A stretch of 64,000 nt of DNA, taken from the NCBI GenBank assembly GCA_002709235.1, contig PAQI01000020.1, forward strand, positions 17,079 to 81,078. Direction: 5' to 3'. Positions 8,248-17,720 of the stretch are shown piece by piece; position 1 is the first letter of the stretch; each line of letters begins with the position of its first letter. The notes beneath the pieces are model-generated. The model was not told where the DNA came from. It made no database searches and saw only the letters and a list, made by a program, of their open reading frames with translations. Made by a program: the position numbers and the translations under genes. This DNA comes from Hirschia sp. Its GTDB lineage: Bacteria; Pseudomonadota; Alphaproteobacteria; Caulobacterales; Hyphomonadaceae.

Positions 8248-9309
8248 TTGCACTCGCCACTCAATACCAGCGACAGGAGTGCGCTTTTGGCCTTTAACGC
8301 CGACATCTCCGGAAACAATGCCGTGCCTGAAACTCCGATGGAGCGTCTTTATTCGCTTATTTCCGAGGATATGGAAGCAGTAGAGCGCCTGCTCGTCGAA
8401 CGCGCAGCAAGCCCGGTATCAACCATTCCGGACATGTCGTCCTACATAATCAGTGCAGGCGGCAAGCGACTTCGTCCCATGATCACACTGGCTGCTGCAA
8501 AAGCAGCAGGCGGACGCATTGGCCAACCTGCACATTGCCTGGCCGCCGCTGTCGAGTTCATTCACACTGCCACGCTGCTGCATGATGATGTCGTGGATGA
8601 AAGCGAATTGCGCCGGGGCAAACTCGCGGCCAAGAAGGTGTGGGGCAATTCGGCCTCCATCCTCGTCGGAGACTTCCTGTTCGCGCGCGCTTTCACCCTT
8701 ATGGTTGAAACGCATTCCATGCGCATTCTCGATATCCTCTCCAACGCATCATGCGTGATCGCGGAGGGCGAAGTGCGCCAGCTGGCGGCACTCGGCCAGG
8801 CGGGACTGCCTCTTGATGAATATATGGCGATCGTCGAAGCCAAGACTGCGGCCCTCTTTGAAGCCGCCGCACGCGCAGGCTCACTCACCAACACGCCGGA
8901 AGGCGATGAGTCAGCCGCATTGGGCGAATATGGCCGCCGTCTCGGACGCGCATTCCAGCTGGTCGATGATGCTCTGGATTATGGCGGGCTGACGGACAAG
9001 CTCGGCAAATCGGTGGGCGATGATTTCCGCGAAGGCAAACTGACCCTGCCCGTCCTGTATGCACGTGAACGTGGTGGTCCCGAAGCGCAGAAATTCTGGG
9101 ATCGCGCCCTGAATGTCTCGACGCAAACCGAAGACGACCTGGACATTGCCATTGAGCAGATCCGCGTGACCGGTGCTGTAGAAGCCAGCCTCGATACAGC
9201 GCGTCGTGAAGCTGAAATGGCCAAAGACGCACTGGCCCGTTTGCCAAAGTCAGATTGCGCTGATGCGCTGGCAGACATTGCCGATTTCTGCGTGGACCGT
9301 GCGTATTGA
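8248..9309 (+). CDS. ispB: Polyprenyl diphosphate synthase (octa/decaprenyl type)
   Basis: A trans-isoprenyl diphosphate synthase that builds the ubiquinone side chain from IPP and an allylic primer. The first aspartate-rich motif is LLHDDVVDE, the second LVDDALDYGG, and GGKRLRPM and GKSVGDDFREGK are also present. The start is a TTG at 8248 with GGAG eleven bases upstream; the next ATG (8338) has no ribosome-binding site but would still leave the whole domain. Chain length cannot be read from sequence alone. ubiA lies further along the same strand at 15641. Confidence 0.93.
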   Translation: MHSPLNTSDRSALLAFNADISGNNAVPETPMERLYSLISEDMEAVERLLVERAASPVSTIPDMSSYIISAGGKRLRPMITLAAAKAAGGRIGQPAHCLAAAVEFIHTATLLHDDVVDESELRRGKLAAKKVWGNSASILVGDFLFARAFTLMVETHSMRILDILSNASCVIAEGEVRQLAALGQAGLPLDEYMAIVEAKTAALFEAAARAGSLTNTPEGDESAALGEYGRRLGRAFQLVDDALDYGGLTDKLGKSVGDDFREGKLTLPVLYARERGGPEAQKFWDRALNVSTQTEDDLDIAIEQIRVTGAVEASLDTARREAEMAKDALARLPKSDCADALADIADFCVDRAY

Positions 9310-9391
9310 AACGCAGCCCGCCTCCCTCAGGGCAATGTCGTCACAAAGCAAGTCAGATCGCCGCCAATAATTTGAAGCTGGAGCAAACCCA

Positions 9392-9769
9392 ATGAACATT
9401 CTCGGCAAGATGACCGGTGGCGGTGACGGCTCCGATATTCCAGCGATCGATGTGGCCACAGCCAATGATCAGTTGCGCAAGCAGGAAGTCACCCTCGTCG
9501 ATGTAAGGACCGAGGATGAGTGGCGTGATGGTATAGCAATAGGTGCGCACACCATCTCTCTTGGCGACCCCGCCCTTTCTGAGAAAGTGCTGAGCCTTGT
9601 GCAAAACGACAACCAGAAGCCCGTCGCACTGATCTGCCGTTCCGGCATGCGGTCCATGCAGGCAGCCAGCATCCTCCAACGCGCAGGATTCACAAGCCTG
9701 GCCAATGTCACCGGCGGCATGATGGCCTGGACGGCTCAGGGCCTGCCAACACAAGACTGGCAAGGCTGA
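9392..9769 (+). CDS. Rhodanese-like domain protein
   Basis: A single rhodanese domain of 125 residues. Hallmarks are LVDVRTEDEWRDGIAIGAHTI near the N-terminus and the active-site loop CRSGMRS, where the cysteine would carry the persulfide. The C-terminal GGMMAWTAQGLP block is standard. Such single-domain proteins move sulfane sulfur to acceptors such as cyanide or thioredoxin. A strong terminator lies 21 bases after the stop, so the gene ends its transcript. Confidence 0.92.
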   Translation: MNILGKMTGGGDGSDIPAIDVATANDQLRKQEVTLVDVRTEDEWRDGIAIGAHTISLGDPALSEKVLSLVQNDNQKPVALICRSGMRSMQAASILQRAGFTSLANVTGGMMAWTAQGLPTQDWQG

Positions 9770-9790
9770 GCAACCCACAACAACACACAA

Positions 9791-9820
9791 AAAAGGCGGC
9801 TCATTGAGAGCCGCCTTTTT
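9791..9820. terminator. Bidirectional rho-independent terminator
   Basis: A perfect 12-bp stem (AAAAGGCGGCTC paired with GAGCCGCCTTTT, short ATTGA loop) carries A-tract and T-tract flanks on both sides. It can end the rhodanese gene on the plus strand and the converging peptide transporter on the minus strand. Confidence 0.92.
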
Positions 9821-9852
9821 CATTGATACTGACCTGCGATCAGTTCCTGATC

Positions 9853-11661
9853 CTAGCCGATTGTCTTGTCGGACTTGCCCAGCTCACCAACAACATCGCC
9901 GCTGCCTGCACCTGCCAGATGAACATGTTCGTCGTCATTCTTCATCAGATATCGGATGAGAGGCGAGATCAGCAACATCACCACACCAATTCCCATCGCG
10001 ACATAGGCCACCTGCGTGTAGACCGCTGCGTAATTCGCCTTGGCAACCGCAACATTGGTGATCTGGCCGCCAATGGTTTCAGCACCCGTCGTGCGTGCGA
10101 TGACACCTGCGAGATAGTTGGACAGTCCCGAATAGAGGAACCAGGCCCCCATGGTCATTCCGACAACCCGTGCAGGGGCCATTTTTGTAACCGCTGAAAG
10201 CCCAACCGGCGACACCATCAATTCTCCCATAGTGTGAACCCAATAGATCAGGAAGATGAAGGATACAGCCGTCAGACCGGTCGCTCCGGAAGCCTTGATC
10301 CCTGCAACAAGTGACAAGAATCCCAACCCCGCCAGAAAGACACCAATCGCGAATTTCACCGGGGTGGAAGGCTCGATCTTGCGCTTGGCCATGGCCGACC
10401 ACATCCACGCAAATATCGGCGCAAAGATCACGATGTAACCTGCGTTCAATGACTGGAAGACAGGCGCTGGCACATTCATGCCGAATATTTCCGTATCGAC
10501 CAGACGGTCGGTAAAGAGATTCAACGAAGAACCCGCTTGTTCAAACAGTGCCCAGAACGGAATTTGCGCGAGCACGAAGTAGATTGCCGCGAACATGCGG
10601 TTTCTCTCGGTCCCGTGCAGGTTCAGCACCGAATAAATCACAAGACCGATGAAAATCACGATCCCCAAGGCACCGACAAACCAGTCAGGAACAATTTCGG
10701 CATTGGTGACGATCAACATGGAAACGGCAATGACGATCAATCCCGCCAGATAGCAGGCCAATTCCACATTGACTGGACCGAAGAACGATTTCTTCAACAG
10801 ATCTGCATCTGGTGGCTCGGCCTTGCCGTCGAGATATTTCTGGCCCCACACAAAAACGGCCAGTCCCAGCAACATGCCGATGCCTGCCAGGCCGAAACCA
10901 TATTTCCACCCATAGGCAATACCAATCCAGCCGATCGTCAGTGTTGCCAGTAGCGATCCCAGATTGATTCCCATGTAGAAAATGCTGAAAGCGGAATCCC
11001 GCCGAGGGTCATCGAATTTGTACAATGCCCCCACAATTGTGGAGATATTCGCCTTCAGATAGCCAACGCCCGCAATGATGAAGGCCAGGGATAGATAGAG
11101 AATATTCGTGTAAAGTGCCTGTTCCTCGACACGGGTTGAATAATCACCCTTGTCAAAAGAGCGATAGACATCCGAGGTCGGCTCCGCATCCCGCGCATCA
11201 TCGACAAGAATGTTCAATGCTGTTGTTTCGGAATCGAATACCACCCGACGCATCTGACCATCCAGATCGACAAACAATTGTCGATCATTCCCGCGACCTT
11301 CATGCTGAAGCTCGATTTCACTGGTACCGGTAACGACATATTCCTTGGAGCCTGTTCCCTCAAAAGCCATGCCCAGATGGCCCAGGCAAAGCAGGATGGC
11401 CCCGAATGTCACGGCCTTTCTTTGCCCCAGGAAACGGTCTGCCAAGGTTCCGCCAATGATCGTCATCACATAGACAAGCGCCGTATAGGCACCATACATG
11501 ATGGAGGATTTTTCGTCTGAAAACAGGAAATGCTGCGTCAGATAGAGGATCAGCAGCCCACGCATGCCGTAATAGGAAAACCGTTCCCACATCTCTGTGA
11601 GGAAAAGAATATAAAGGCCTCTGGGATGCCCCAGAAAGGTCTTTTCAGGACCGTCGTCCAT
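9853..11661 (-). CDS. POT-family proton-coupled oligopeptide transporter
   Basis: An MFS-type inner-membrane importer of di- and tripeptides, about 602 residues. The POT signature EMWERFSYYGMR (ExxERFxYYG, proton coupling) lies in helix 1. Between the early helices there is a long hydrophilic segment (GTSEIELQHEGRGNDRQLFVDL onwards, roughly 90 residues) that is a lineage-specific loop. The later block ELMVSPVGLSAVTKMAP matches the family's 'E...SP.gl....k.aP' motif. I placed the start at the ATG 11661; a TTG/GTG pair 48-51 bases upstream is possible. It converges on the rhodanese gene. Confidence 0.92.
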   Translation of the reverse strand: MDDGPEKTFLGHPRGLYILFLTEMWERFSYYGMRGLLILYLTQHFLFSDEKSSIMYGAYTALVYVMTIIGGTLADRFLGQRKAVTFGAILLCLGHLGMAFEGTGSKEYVVTGTSEIELQHEGRGNDRQLFVDLDGQMRRVVFDSETTALNILVDDARDAEPTSDVYRSFDKGDYSTRVEEQALYTNILYLSLAFIIAGVGYLKANISTIVGALYKFDDPRRDSAFSIFYMGINLGSLLATLTIGWIGIAYGWKYGFGLAGIGMLLGLAVFVWGQKYLDGKAEPPDADLLKKSFFGPVNVELACYLAGLIVIAVSMLIVTNAEIVPDWFVGALGIVIFIGLVIYSVLNLHGTERNRMFAAIYFVLAQIPFWALFEQAGSSLNLFTDRLVDTEIFGMNVPAPVFQSLNAGYIVIFAPIFAWMWSAMAKRKIEPSTPVKFAIGVFLAGLGFLSLVAGIKASGATGLTAVSFIFLIYWVHTMGELMVSPVGLSAVTKMAPARVVGMTMGAWFLYSGLSNYLAGVIARTTGAETIGGQITNVAVAKANYAAVYTQVAYVAMGIGVVMLLISPLIRYLMKNDDEHVHLAGAGSGDVVGELGKSDKTIG

Positions 11662-11992
11662 TGTTTCCGCCTGTGTCACCACGCCAGCAAACTCCCTGCT
11701 GTTGAACACCAAGTCAGACGCGTTCGCATCCGTGGTCGTGACTCAGATGCCAGCCTGAAATCCGCATGCAGCACATGCAGACGCATCGCACAAAATTGCG
11801 CGAAACCAGCCCGACAAATCCTTCAGCCCCGACGCGAAAGCGCGTCTCATTGCCGCGAAACAGACCACGACCTTGCAAAAGGCTCAAGTGGATTGTGACA
11901 GCCGAGACATCATTGATAGGGAAGGAAATTTCGTGTTTCGGTGAATTTGTGGCAATCTAAGCGTCAATCTTGCCACCAAAAGAGAGAGACCA

Positions 11993-12994
11993 ATGCTCCG
12001 AGGCGCGCGACGATCCATCTTCTGCATATTCATGCTCTTGTCATGTTTTGCATCTGCACATGCCAGCGATGCAGACCCGAACAGACATGTGATCGTCATG
12101 GATCAGACCGTCGACAGGCTGTGGGCTGTCAATGTCATGATCGACGGACAAGGCCCATTTCGCATGATCGTGGATACCGCTGCCGCCATATCAAGCGTTC
12201 GGGACACTGTACCGGCACAGTTGGGACATATGGCCCAGGCAGATCAATATATGGTCCACGGACTTCTGGGCGTCGAAGCAGCGCCCGCCTTTACTGCCAC
12301 CACACATGCAGGAGGACTGTCATCTAACGGGCCGCTTCTGGTCCTGAATGATCGTGATGCGATTCGTGATCCGTCAGTTGACGGCCTGATCGGCCTCGAC
12401 CTTCTGACATCGCAGGTTTCAGACAGGCGATATCTCATGCTGGATTTCAATCGCGGCCTGATCGAAACCTCGGATGATTTGCGCGACCTGAAACTGCCAC
12501 GAAACATGAAATGGACCCGGCAGACAAAGACCGGGCGCGATCTCGGTTTTCTGAGCATTCCCATCACGATTGAAGGCCGAAAGGCCATTGGCCTGATCGA
12601 TACCGGGATCAATTTTGCTGTCGCCAATGAAGCATTGGGCACAGCGTTGAAGAAGCGCGGCTCACAAATCAGCACGACCCCATTTGTTGATGTGAATGGC
12701 GAAGAGCGCATGCTGAAATCCGCCCGGGTCGGCACAATCCGGGGTGCCCGCATGGTGTGGGCAGGCTCGACCATCATGATTCATGACGCCCCGGCGGTCC
12801 GCAAACTGGTCGATGCTGACCAGCCTGTCCTGCTGATTGGTTTGCAGCATCTTCGCAAGATGGTGGTTGTCGTAGATCGTGCTCAACACAAGCTGGCGAT
12901 CGGGGCCGACAGGGAAATGTACACGCGTGAATCCTGCACAGGTTCACGCATCGCCTGTAACAGCGGCATGAAGTCAATCATTACCAAGAATTGA
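11993..12994 (+). CDS. Secreted tandem retropepsin-like aspartyl protease domain protein
   Basis: An N-terminal signal peptide (IFCIFMLLSCFASAHA) is followed by two retropepsin-like repeats. The first has MIVDTAAAISSV and the second IGLIDTGINFAV, each supplying the Asp-Thr of an aspartyl protease half-site, and each ends with an IGLDLL/IGLQHL block. Having two half-sites in one chain would allow an intramolecular active site, as in clan AA proteases. The first motif is VDTAA rather than DTG/DTGA, so activity is uncertain. The export location is periplasm or outside. The neighbouring genes give no substrate clue. Confidence 0.8.
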   Translation: MLRGARRSIFCIFMLLSCFASAHASDADPNRHVIVMDQTVDRLWAVNVMIDGQGPFRMIVDTAAAISSVRDTVPAQLGHMAQADQYMVHGLLGVEAAPAFTATTHAGGLSSNGPLLVLNDRDAIRDPSVDGLIGLDLLTSQVSDRRYLMLDFNRGLIETSDDLRDLKLPRNMKWTRQTKTGRDLGFLSIPITIEGRKAIGLIDTGINFAVANEALGTALKKRGSQISTTPFVDVNGEERMLKSARVGTIRGARMVWAGSTIMIHDAPAVRKLVDADQPVLLIGLQHLRKMVVVVDRAQHKLAIGADREMYTRESCTGSRIACNSGMKSIITKN

Positions 12995-12998
12995 CGCC

Positions 12999-14375
12999 CT
13001 AGTAAGCGTACTCCTTGAAGGCGTGCGACAGATCCCTGCCCCATTCCCCATGATATTTCTTCAGCATGAGCTGGGCGGAATTCATACCGCTCTCGGCAAC
13101 TTCATCCAGATCAGACAAGAACCCGGTTTCATCATCACCCGAGAAATTGAGCTTTGCCCTGCGCTTGAGACCCTCGCGGGCAATCTTCAGTGATTCCTTC
13201 GCGAGATCCTGCAGGGTAAGATCACGAATGGGTGACGCCAGCCCTTGAACCGATGCATTGCGGCGCATGCTTTCGCGTTCTGCGGCAGAATAGTCCTTCA
13301 CCAGATCCCATGCAGCATCCAGACAGGCATCATCATAGAGAATTCCGACCCAGAAGGCTGGCAATGCACAGATCTGGGCCCAGGGTCCGGAGTCTGCACC
13401 GCGCATTTCGAGGAACTGCTTCAGGCGCACTTCGGGAAACAGTGTCGAAAGATGGTCGTCCCAGTCATCAATAGCCGGGCGTGCGCCAGGCAGCACATCC
13501 AGCTTGCCAGCCATGAAGTCACGGAAAGACTTGCCAGAACAATCGACATAGCGCCCTTCTCGGCGCGCAAAATACATCGGCACATCCAGCGCATAATCGA
13601 CATATTGTTCGAAACCGAAACCGTCGTCGAATGCGAATGGCAGCATGCCGGTACGGTCCGGGTCGGTGTCCGTCCAGACATGGGCGCGATAGGACTGGAA
13701 GCCGTTTGTGCGACCTTCGGCAAAGGGGGAATTTGCAAAAAGTGCCGTCGCGACTGGCTGCAATGCCAGCGAAACGCGCATCTTCTTGACCATGTCGGCT
13801 TCGGAGGAAAAATCCAGATTGGTTTGCACAGTGCAGGATCTGAACATCATCTGATGTCCCAACCGACCGACCTTTTCCATATAGTCGCGCATGATCCGAT
13901 AGCGACCCTTGGGCATCATCGGCGTTTCTTTGAGCGACCATGTCGGAGAGAACCCAAGCCCCAGAAACGCCACGCCGATCTCATCGGCAATGGCACGCAC
14001 TTCACGCAGATGATCACCAACTTCAGCGCAAGTCTGATGGATGTGCTCCAATGGTGCGCCGGAAAGTTCAAACTGTCCGCCTGGCTCAAGACTGACTGAT
14101 GCGCCATCCTTCTTGAGACCGATCAGAACACCCTTTTCCTCGATCGGTGCCCAGCCAAACCGGTCGCGCAGACCTTCCAGCATGGCCCTGACCGAGCTTC
14201 CTCCCTCATATTCCAGAGGTCGCAGACCATCCTTGAGGAAGCCGAACTTTTCGTGTTCCGTGCCGATACGCCAATCGGTTTTGGGTTTGCACCCGGATTC
14301 GATGCGAGCAATCAGCTCGTCCTTCGATTCAATGCGAGGCGCGCCGTCGTCAATGTCTTGGGTAGGAGTCGTCAT
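12999..14375 (-). CDS. gshA: Glutamate--cysteine ligase (plant/proteobacterial type)
   Basis: This catalyses the first step of glutathione synthesis, joining Glu and Cys with ATP. The RIGTEHEKFGF motif, GGSSVRAMLEGL, VSLEPGGQFELSGAPL and MFRSCTVQTNLD are characteristic of the plant-like class found in alphaproteobacteria. The start at 14375 gives MTTPTQDID, as in homologues; the frame remains open to an ATG at 14432, which adds 19 unlikely residues. Length is 458 residues, matching the family. It converges with the protease-like gene with a 4-base gap and lies 208 bases upstream of nothing on its own strand except rsmE. Confidence 0.94.
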   Translation of the reverse strand: MTTPTQDIDDGAPRIESKDELIARIESGCKPKTDWRIGTEHEKFGFLKDGLRPLEYEGGSSVRAMLEGLRDRFGWAPIEEKGVLIGLKKDGASVSLEPGGQFELSGAPLEHIHQTCAEVGDHLREVRAIADEIGVAFLGLGFSPTWSLKETPMMPKGRYRIMRDYMEKVGRLGHQMMFRSCTVQTNLDFSSEADMVKKMRVSLALQPVATALFANSPFAEGRTNGFQSYRAHVWTDTDPDRTGMLPFAFDDGFGFEQYVDYALDVPMYFARREGRYVDCSGKSFRDFMAGKLDVLPGARPAIDDWDDHLSTLFPEVRLKQFLEMRGADSGPWAQICALPAFWVGILYDDACLDAAWDLVKDYSAAERESMRRNASVQGLASPIRDLTLQDLAKESLKIAREGLKRRAKLNFSGDDETGFLSDLDEVAESGMNSAQLMLKKYHGEWGRDLSHAFKEYAY

Positions 14376-14583
14376 GAGCTCAGCAAACTGAAACGTCCGC
14401 TGTGCGGACCAAAGGCATATGATGGGTTCCATTTAGGAACTTGAATCTGGTTCGCCAAGTCACACGTCTCAGCAAATCACCGTGAGTTGCACTAACCGCA
14501 CTTGGGATAACAGGCAAATCAGCACCGATTTGCCGATTTAGCGTCCGATGGGCGTGGGAGACAAGTCAAACTTTCCTACAGGA

Positions 14584-15366
14584 TCAATCCTTGCTTGTGT
14601 TGCGCCAGTCCCCGCATATTGCCTGCCAGACCGACAATGCCGCAATGGCGGCCGTTTCCGCACGCAACACTCTGGGCCCCAGTGACACGGGAATACAAAA
14701 TTCCAGGCTGCGAAGCCGATTGCGCTCGTCATCGGTAAACCCTCCCTCCGGTCCGATCAGAATTGCAGCAGGACCAGGCTCCAGCTTGGCAATGGCATCC
14801 GCCATGGATAAAGGCCGGGACGCCGTGTCGTCTCCTGAATCAGCCCGTGCCTGATCACCTTCCTCATCGCAGAATATCAACCGGCGCGTTCCGTCCCATT
14901 TTCCCAGGCGTTCCAGAAGATGTTCGACCTGCTCCACATGCGGCGTGTCCAGACGCTCCGTCTGTTCGGCTGCTTCCGCCGCGATCTTCTGCAGGCGATC
15001 AGTACGCACCACCTTGGTCTGAGTGCGCTGTGTCAGCACCGGGCGAATGATCGACACCCCCAATTCCGTCGCTTTTTCCACGACGAAATCCGTGCGCGTT
15101 TTCTTCAGCGGAGCAAACAACAGTTCCAGATCGGATACCTTTGCCTGCTCGCGGATCTGCTTTTCCACGGTCAGGAAACCCGCAGATCGCATGACCTCCG
15201 ATACCCGCGCAGCCCATTCACCGTGACGGCCATTGAACACACGAACACTGTCGCCAACCTCCACCCTGAGCACGCGAAACAGATAATTGGCCTGTTCGGA
15301 TGTCAGCGCCAAGGGTGCGCCTTTCACGAGATCTGACATGACAAATAATCGAGGAATTGTGCTCAT
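14584..15366 (-). CDS. rsmE: 16S rRNA m3U1498 methyltransferase
   Basis: An SPOUT-class enzyme that methylates N3 of U1498 in the decoding region of 16S rRNA. The N-terminal PUA-like part contains NYLFRVLRVEVGDSVRVFNG. The SPOUT knot is marked by ILIGPEGGFTDDE and SLGPRVLRAETAAIAALS. The start at 15366 (MSTIPRLFV) is supported by GGAG five bases upstream. Length (260 residues) is normal. It is divergent from ubiA. Confidence 0.94.
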   Translation of the reverse strand: MSTIPRLFVMSDLVKGAPLALTSEQANYLFRVLRVEVGDSVRVFNGRHGEWAARVSEVMRSAGFLTVEKQIREQAKVSDLELLFAPLKKTRTDFVVEKATELGVSIIRPVLTQRTQTKVVRTDRLQKIAAEAAEQTERLDTPHVEQVEHLLERLGKWDGTRRLIFCDEEGDQARADSGDDTASRPLSMADAIAKLEPGPAAILIGPEGGFTDDERNRLRSLEFCIPVSLGPRVLRAETAAIAALSVWQAICGDWRNTSKD

Positions 15367-15640
15367 GATCTCCAAATCCTTGTCTGGCAGTGTCGGGATG
15401 AGTGAGGCGCAGTTGTACGGCCCTTCATCCTTCCACCGTTCATTCGCCCCTTCATATCGAAATTCGCGCGCCAACCAATAGACCAACAACCAGCTCTGTG
15501 CGATCAGGCCGCGCTTGGCCGCGCGACACGAAGGCTTTATGTAGTATCAAGCCGCCCTTGCCGGTCCGACTGCACAGCGCTTGCGCGACCGCTCCGAATT
15601 CGAGGCGAAGCAAAGTCGCTATTTCCATGGAGTGCTACTC

Positions 15641-16603
15641 TTGAACGCCGCAGACCCAGCCGCTCACACAGACCGTGTCATTCCCAGTGATGCTGCCCCA
15701 AGCTCCTGGGTGGATTCAGCTCCACGCGGGCTGGAGCCCTTTTTGCGCCTTTCACGTTTTGACCGCCCAATCGGCTTCTGGCTACTGGCAGCGCCTTGCT
15801 GGGTCGGCATGGTGTTCGCCCGGATGGAGATGGGCTGGCCACAGGGAATAATCGATATCAGACATGATGCGATCTATGCGCTGTTGTTCGGGCTCGGTGC
15901 GGTAGCCATGCGTGGCGCTGGCTGCACCTGGAATGACATTCTGGACCGCAAGATCGATGCGCAGGTCTCGCGAACCGCCGGACGGCCTCTGCCAGCAGGC
16001 CGCGTGACGCTCAAGGCCGCGCTTGGCTGGCTCATGTTCCAATGCCTGGTCGGCCTGCTCGTACTGCTGACCTTACCGCGTTTTGCCCAGTATGTTGCGC
16101 TAGCCGCCATACCGATGGTCGCGCTCTATCCGCTGATGAAACGCATCACCTGGTGGCCACAGGTTTGGCTCGGCCTGACTTTCAACTGGGGTGTGCTGGT
16201 CGGTTTTGCCCTGCTGCACGGCACACTAACGTTGGTGGACATTCTACTCTTTGGCGCGCTGGCGCTCTGGACGCTTGGCTATGACACGATCTACGCCCTG
16301 CAGGACAAGGAAGATGATGCGCTGGTCGGCGTGAAGTCCACCGCTCGCCTGTTTGGAGACAAGGCGCAAGCTGCTGTTTTCATTATCTATGGACTGAGTA
16401 TTCTTGTCCTTGCGGTTTGCACGCTGATGTCGCATGAACCTGCTGGATTGCTGGGTGTTGTACTGTTTGGCGGGCACCTGGCGCTGCAGGCTACTCGTAC
16501 AGGCCCTGGCATCGGCGATGCTGCATTGGGTATTTTCAAATCCAATCGGGATGCGGTTTTGATCCTGATTGGCGGATGGTTGTTTGCAGCAATCTGGTTT
16601 TGA
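15641..16603 (+). CDS. ubiA: 4-hydroxybenzoate polyprenyltransferase
   Basis: A membrane prenyltransferase joining the polyprenyl chain to 4-hydroxybenzoate in ubiquinone synthesis. The two Mg-diphosphate motifs are NDILDRKID and DKEDDALVG, with the FDRPIGFWLL N-terminal signature and about eight membrane helices. I prefer the TTG at 15641 because GGAG (15629-15632) lies eight bases upstream; a TTG at 15581 would add 20 residues. The polyprenyl donor is presumably made by the synthase at 8248. Confidence 0.93.
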   Translation: MNAADPAAHTDRVIPSDAAPSSWVDSAPRGLEPFLRLSRFDRPIGFWLLAAPCWVGMVFARMEMGWPQGIIDIRHDAIYALLFGLGAVAMRGAGCTWNDILDRKIDAQVSRTAGRPLPAGRVTLKAALGWLMFQCLVGLLVLLTLPRFAQYVALAAIPMVALYPLMKRITWWPQVWLGLTFNWGVLVGFALLHGTLTLVDILLFGALALWTLGYDTIYALQDKEDDALVGVKSTARLFGDKAQAAVFIIYGLSILVLAVCTLMSHEPAGLLGVVLFGGHLALQATRTGPGIGDAALGIFKSNRDAVLILIGGWLFAAIWF

Positions 16604-16647
16604 GGAGCAGTCGGGGGGCTGAATCTCGGTTTCATCGGAGGGGTGAC

Positions 16648-17628
16648 ATGCGCACCAAGGACAAATCTGAAGCAGACACTGTCATGGCCATGACAATTGC
16701 CGTGGCGACAGGCCTGCTTACAACAGCATGCGTATTGATGGGCGCGGCCCCAGGAACGCTCGGTGAAACCATCGACACCGCAGCAATCGACACCCACGAG
16801 ACCGATGGTCCAGCTCCAGCGCATCCGACACCCGAACCAACATCGTCCAGCCATGCTGAAACGCCTGTCAGTCCCGCGACACCACAAACAAACAAGCCGC
16901 CTGAAAGCATTGTCTCCACCTCGTCTGTGAATTCCAACGGCTCGATCTTCGCTGACAACATGACCCTGGAAACGCCATCCTTGTCCTTCAAGGCGAGCTT
17001 TCCCAATGGTGCGCACAAACAGCCCGCCTATCAGTCCATCATGGCTGAAATGGATGCCTATCGCACATCACTGCGCGCCGATGCAGCCGCCGCTGCCAAC
17101 GCCGCGCGGCAGGAGGGCTTTGAATTCACCCCATGGACCATCGACATTGGATTTGAAGAAACCGCGCGCTCTGGCGATCTGATCAGCATTATTGGCCGCG
17201 AGCTGGCTGACAAGGGCGGTGCCCACCCAAATTCAGACTGGAAAGGCGTGATCGCTGATGTGAACACCGGCGAGGAACTGGCATTCACCGACATGTTCCT
17301 GCCACGCAAGGCAAACTCGCCTGCCTTTCAGATTGGCCTTTGCGAAGCGCTGAAATCCGAAAAGATCGACCGGATCGGAGAGGCCTCCATTGACGGTTTG
17401 ACGATGGATTGCGGTGACCCAGAAGTCTCTCGCCGTCTGGCACGCGCTGACATAGCTCTTACGCCATCCTCAACTGACGGAAAGTTTGGCGGCGCAACCG
17501 CTTACTTCCCGCCATATGCCGTGGGTGTCTATGCTGAAGGCCCCTATATGGCGACGGTTCCACAAATCGTGTTTGCAGATGATCTGCGCCCCGAATACAA
17601 GGCACTGTTTGACGGGGAGCCACGCTAG
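16648..17628 (+). CDS. Membrane-anchored/exported DUF4163-DUF3298 (RsiV/PdaC-like) protein
   Basis: The start at 16648 has a strong GGAGGGG ribosome-binding site. Domain order: a hydrophobic signal or anchor (residues ~13-33), a proline/threonine-rich linker of about 70 residues, then a globular part with WTIDIGFEETARSGDLISI, WKGVIADVNTGEELAFTDMF and FPPYAVGVYAEGPY. These match the DUF4163 + DUF3298 pair seen in the Bacillus lysozyme-sensing anti-sigma factor RsiV and in PdaC. No sigma-factor gene is adjacent. A role in sensing or binding lysozyme or peptidoglycan is inference from the family. Confidence 0.78.
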   Translation: MRTKDKSEADTVMAMTIAVATGLLTTACVLMGAAPGTLGETIDTAAIDTHETDGPAPAHPTPEPTSSSHAETPVSPATPQTNKPPESIVSTSSVNSNGSIFADNMTLETPSLSFKASFPNGAHKQPAYQSIMAEMDAYRTSLRADAAAAANAARQEGFEFTPWTIDIGFEETARSGDLISIIGRELADKGGAHPNSDWKGVIADVNTGEELAFTDMFLPRKANSPAFQIGLCEALKSEKIDRIGEASIDGLTMDCGDPEVSRRLARADIALTPSSTDGKFGGATAYFPPYAVGVYAEGPYMATVPQIVFADDLRPEYKALFDGEPR

Positions 17629-17720
17629 GCGAAGCCATCTGGCACGTTCGAGACATGACAGCACCTCCTGCAAGACATCTCAGGGCTTGCCCCAATCAGC
17701 ATGAAGGTCGATTATGGGGC

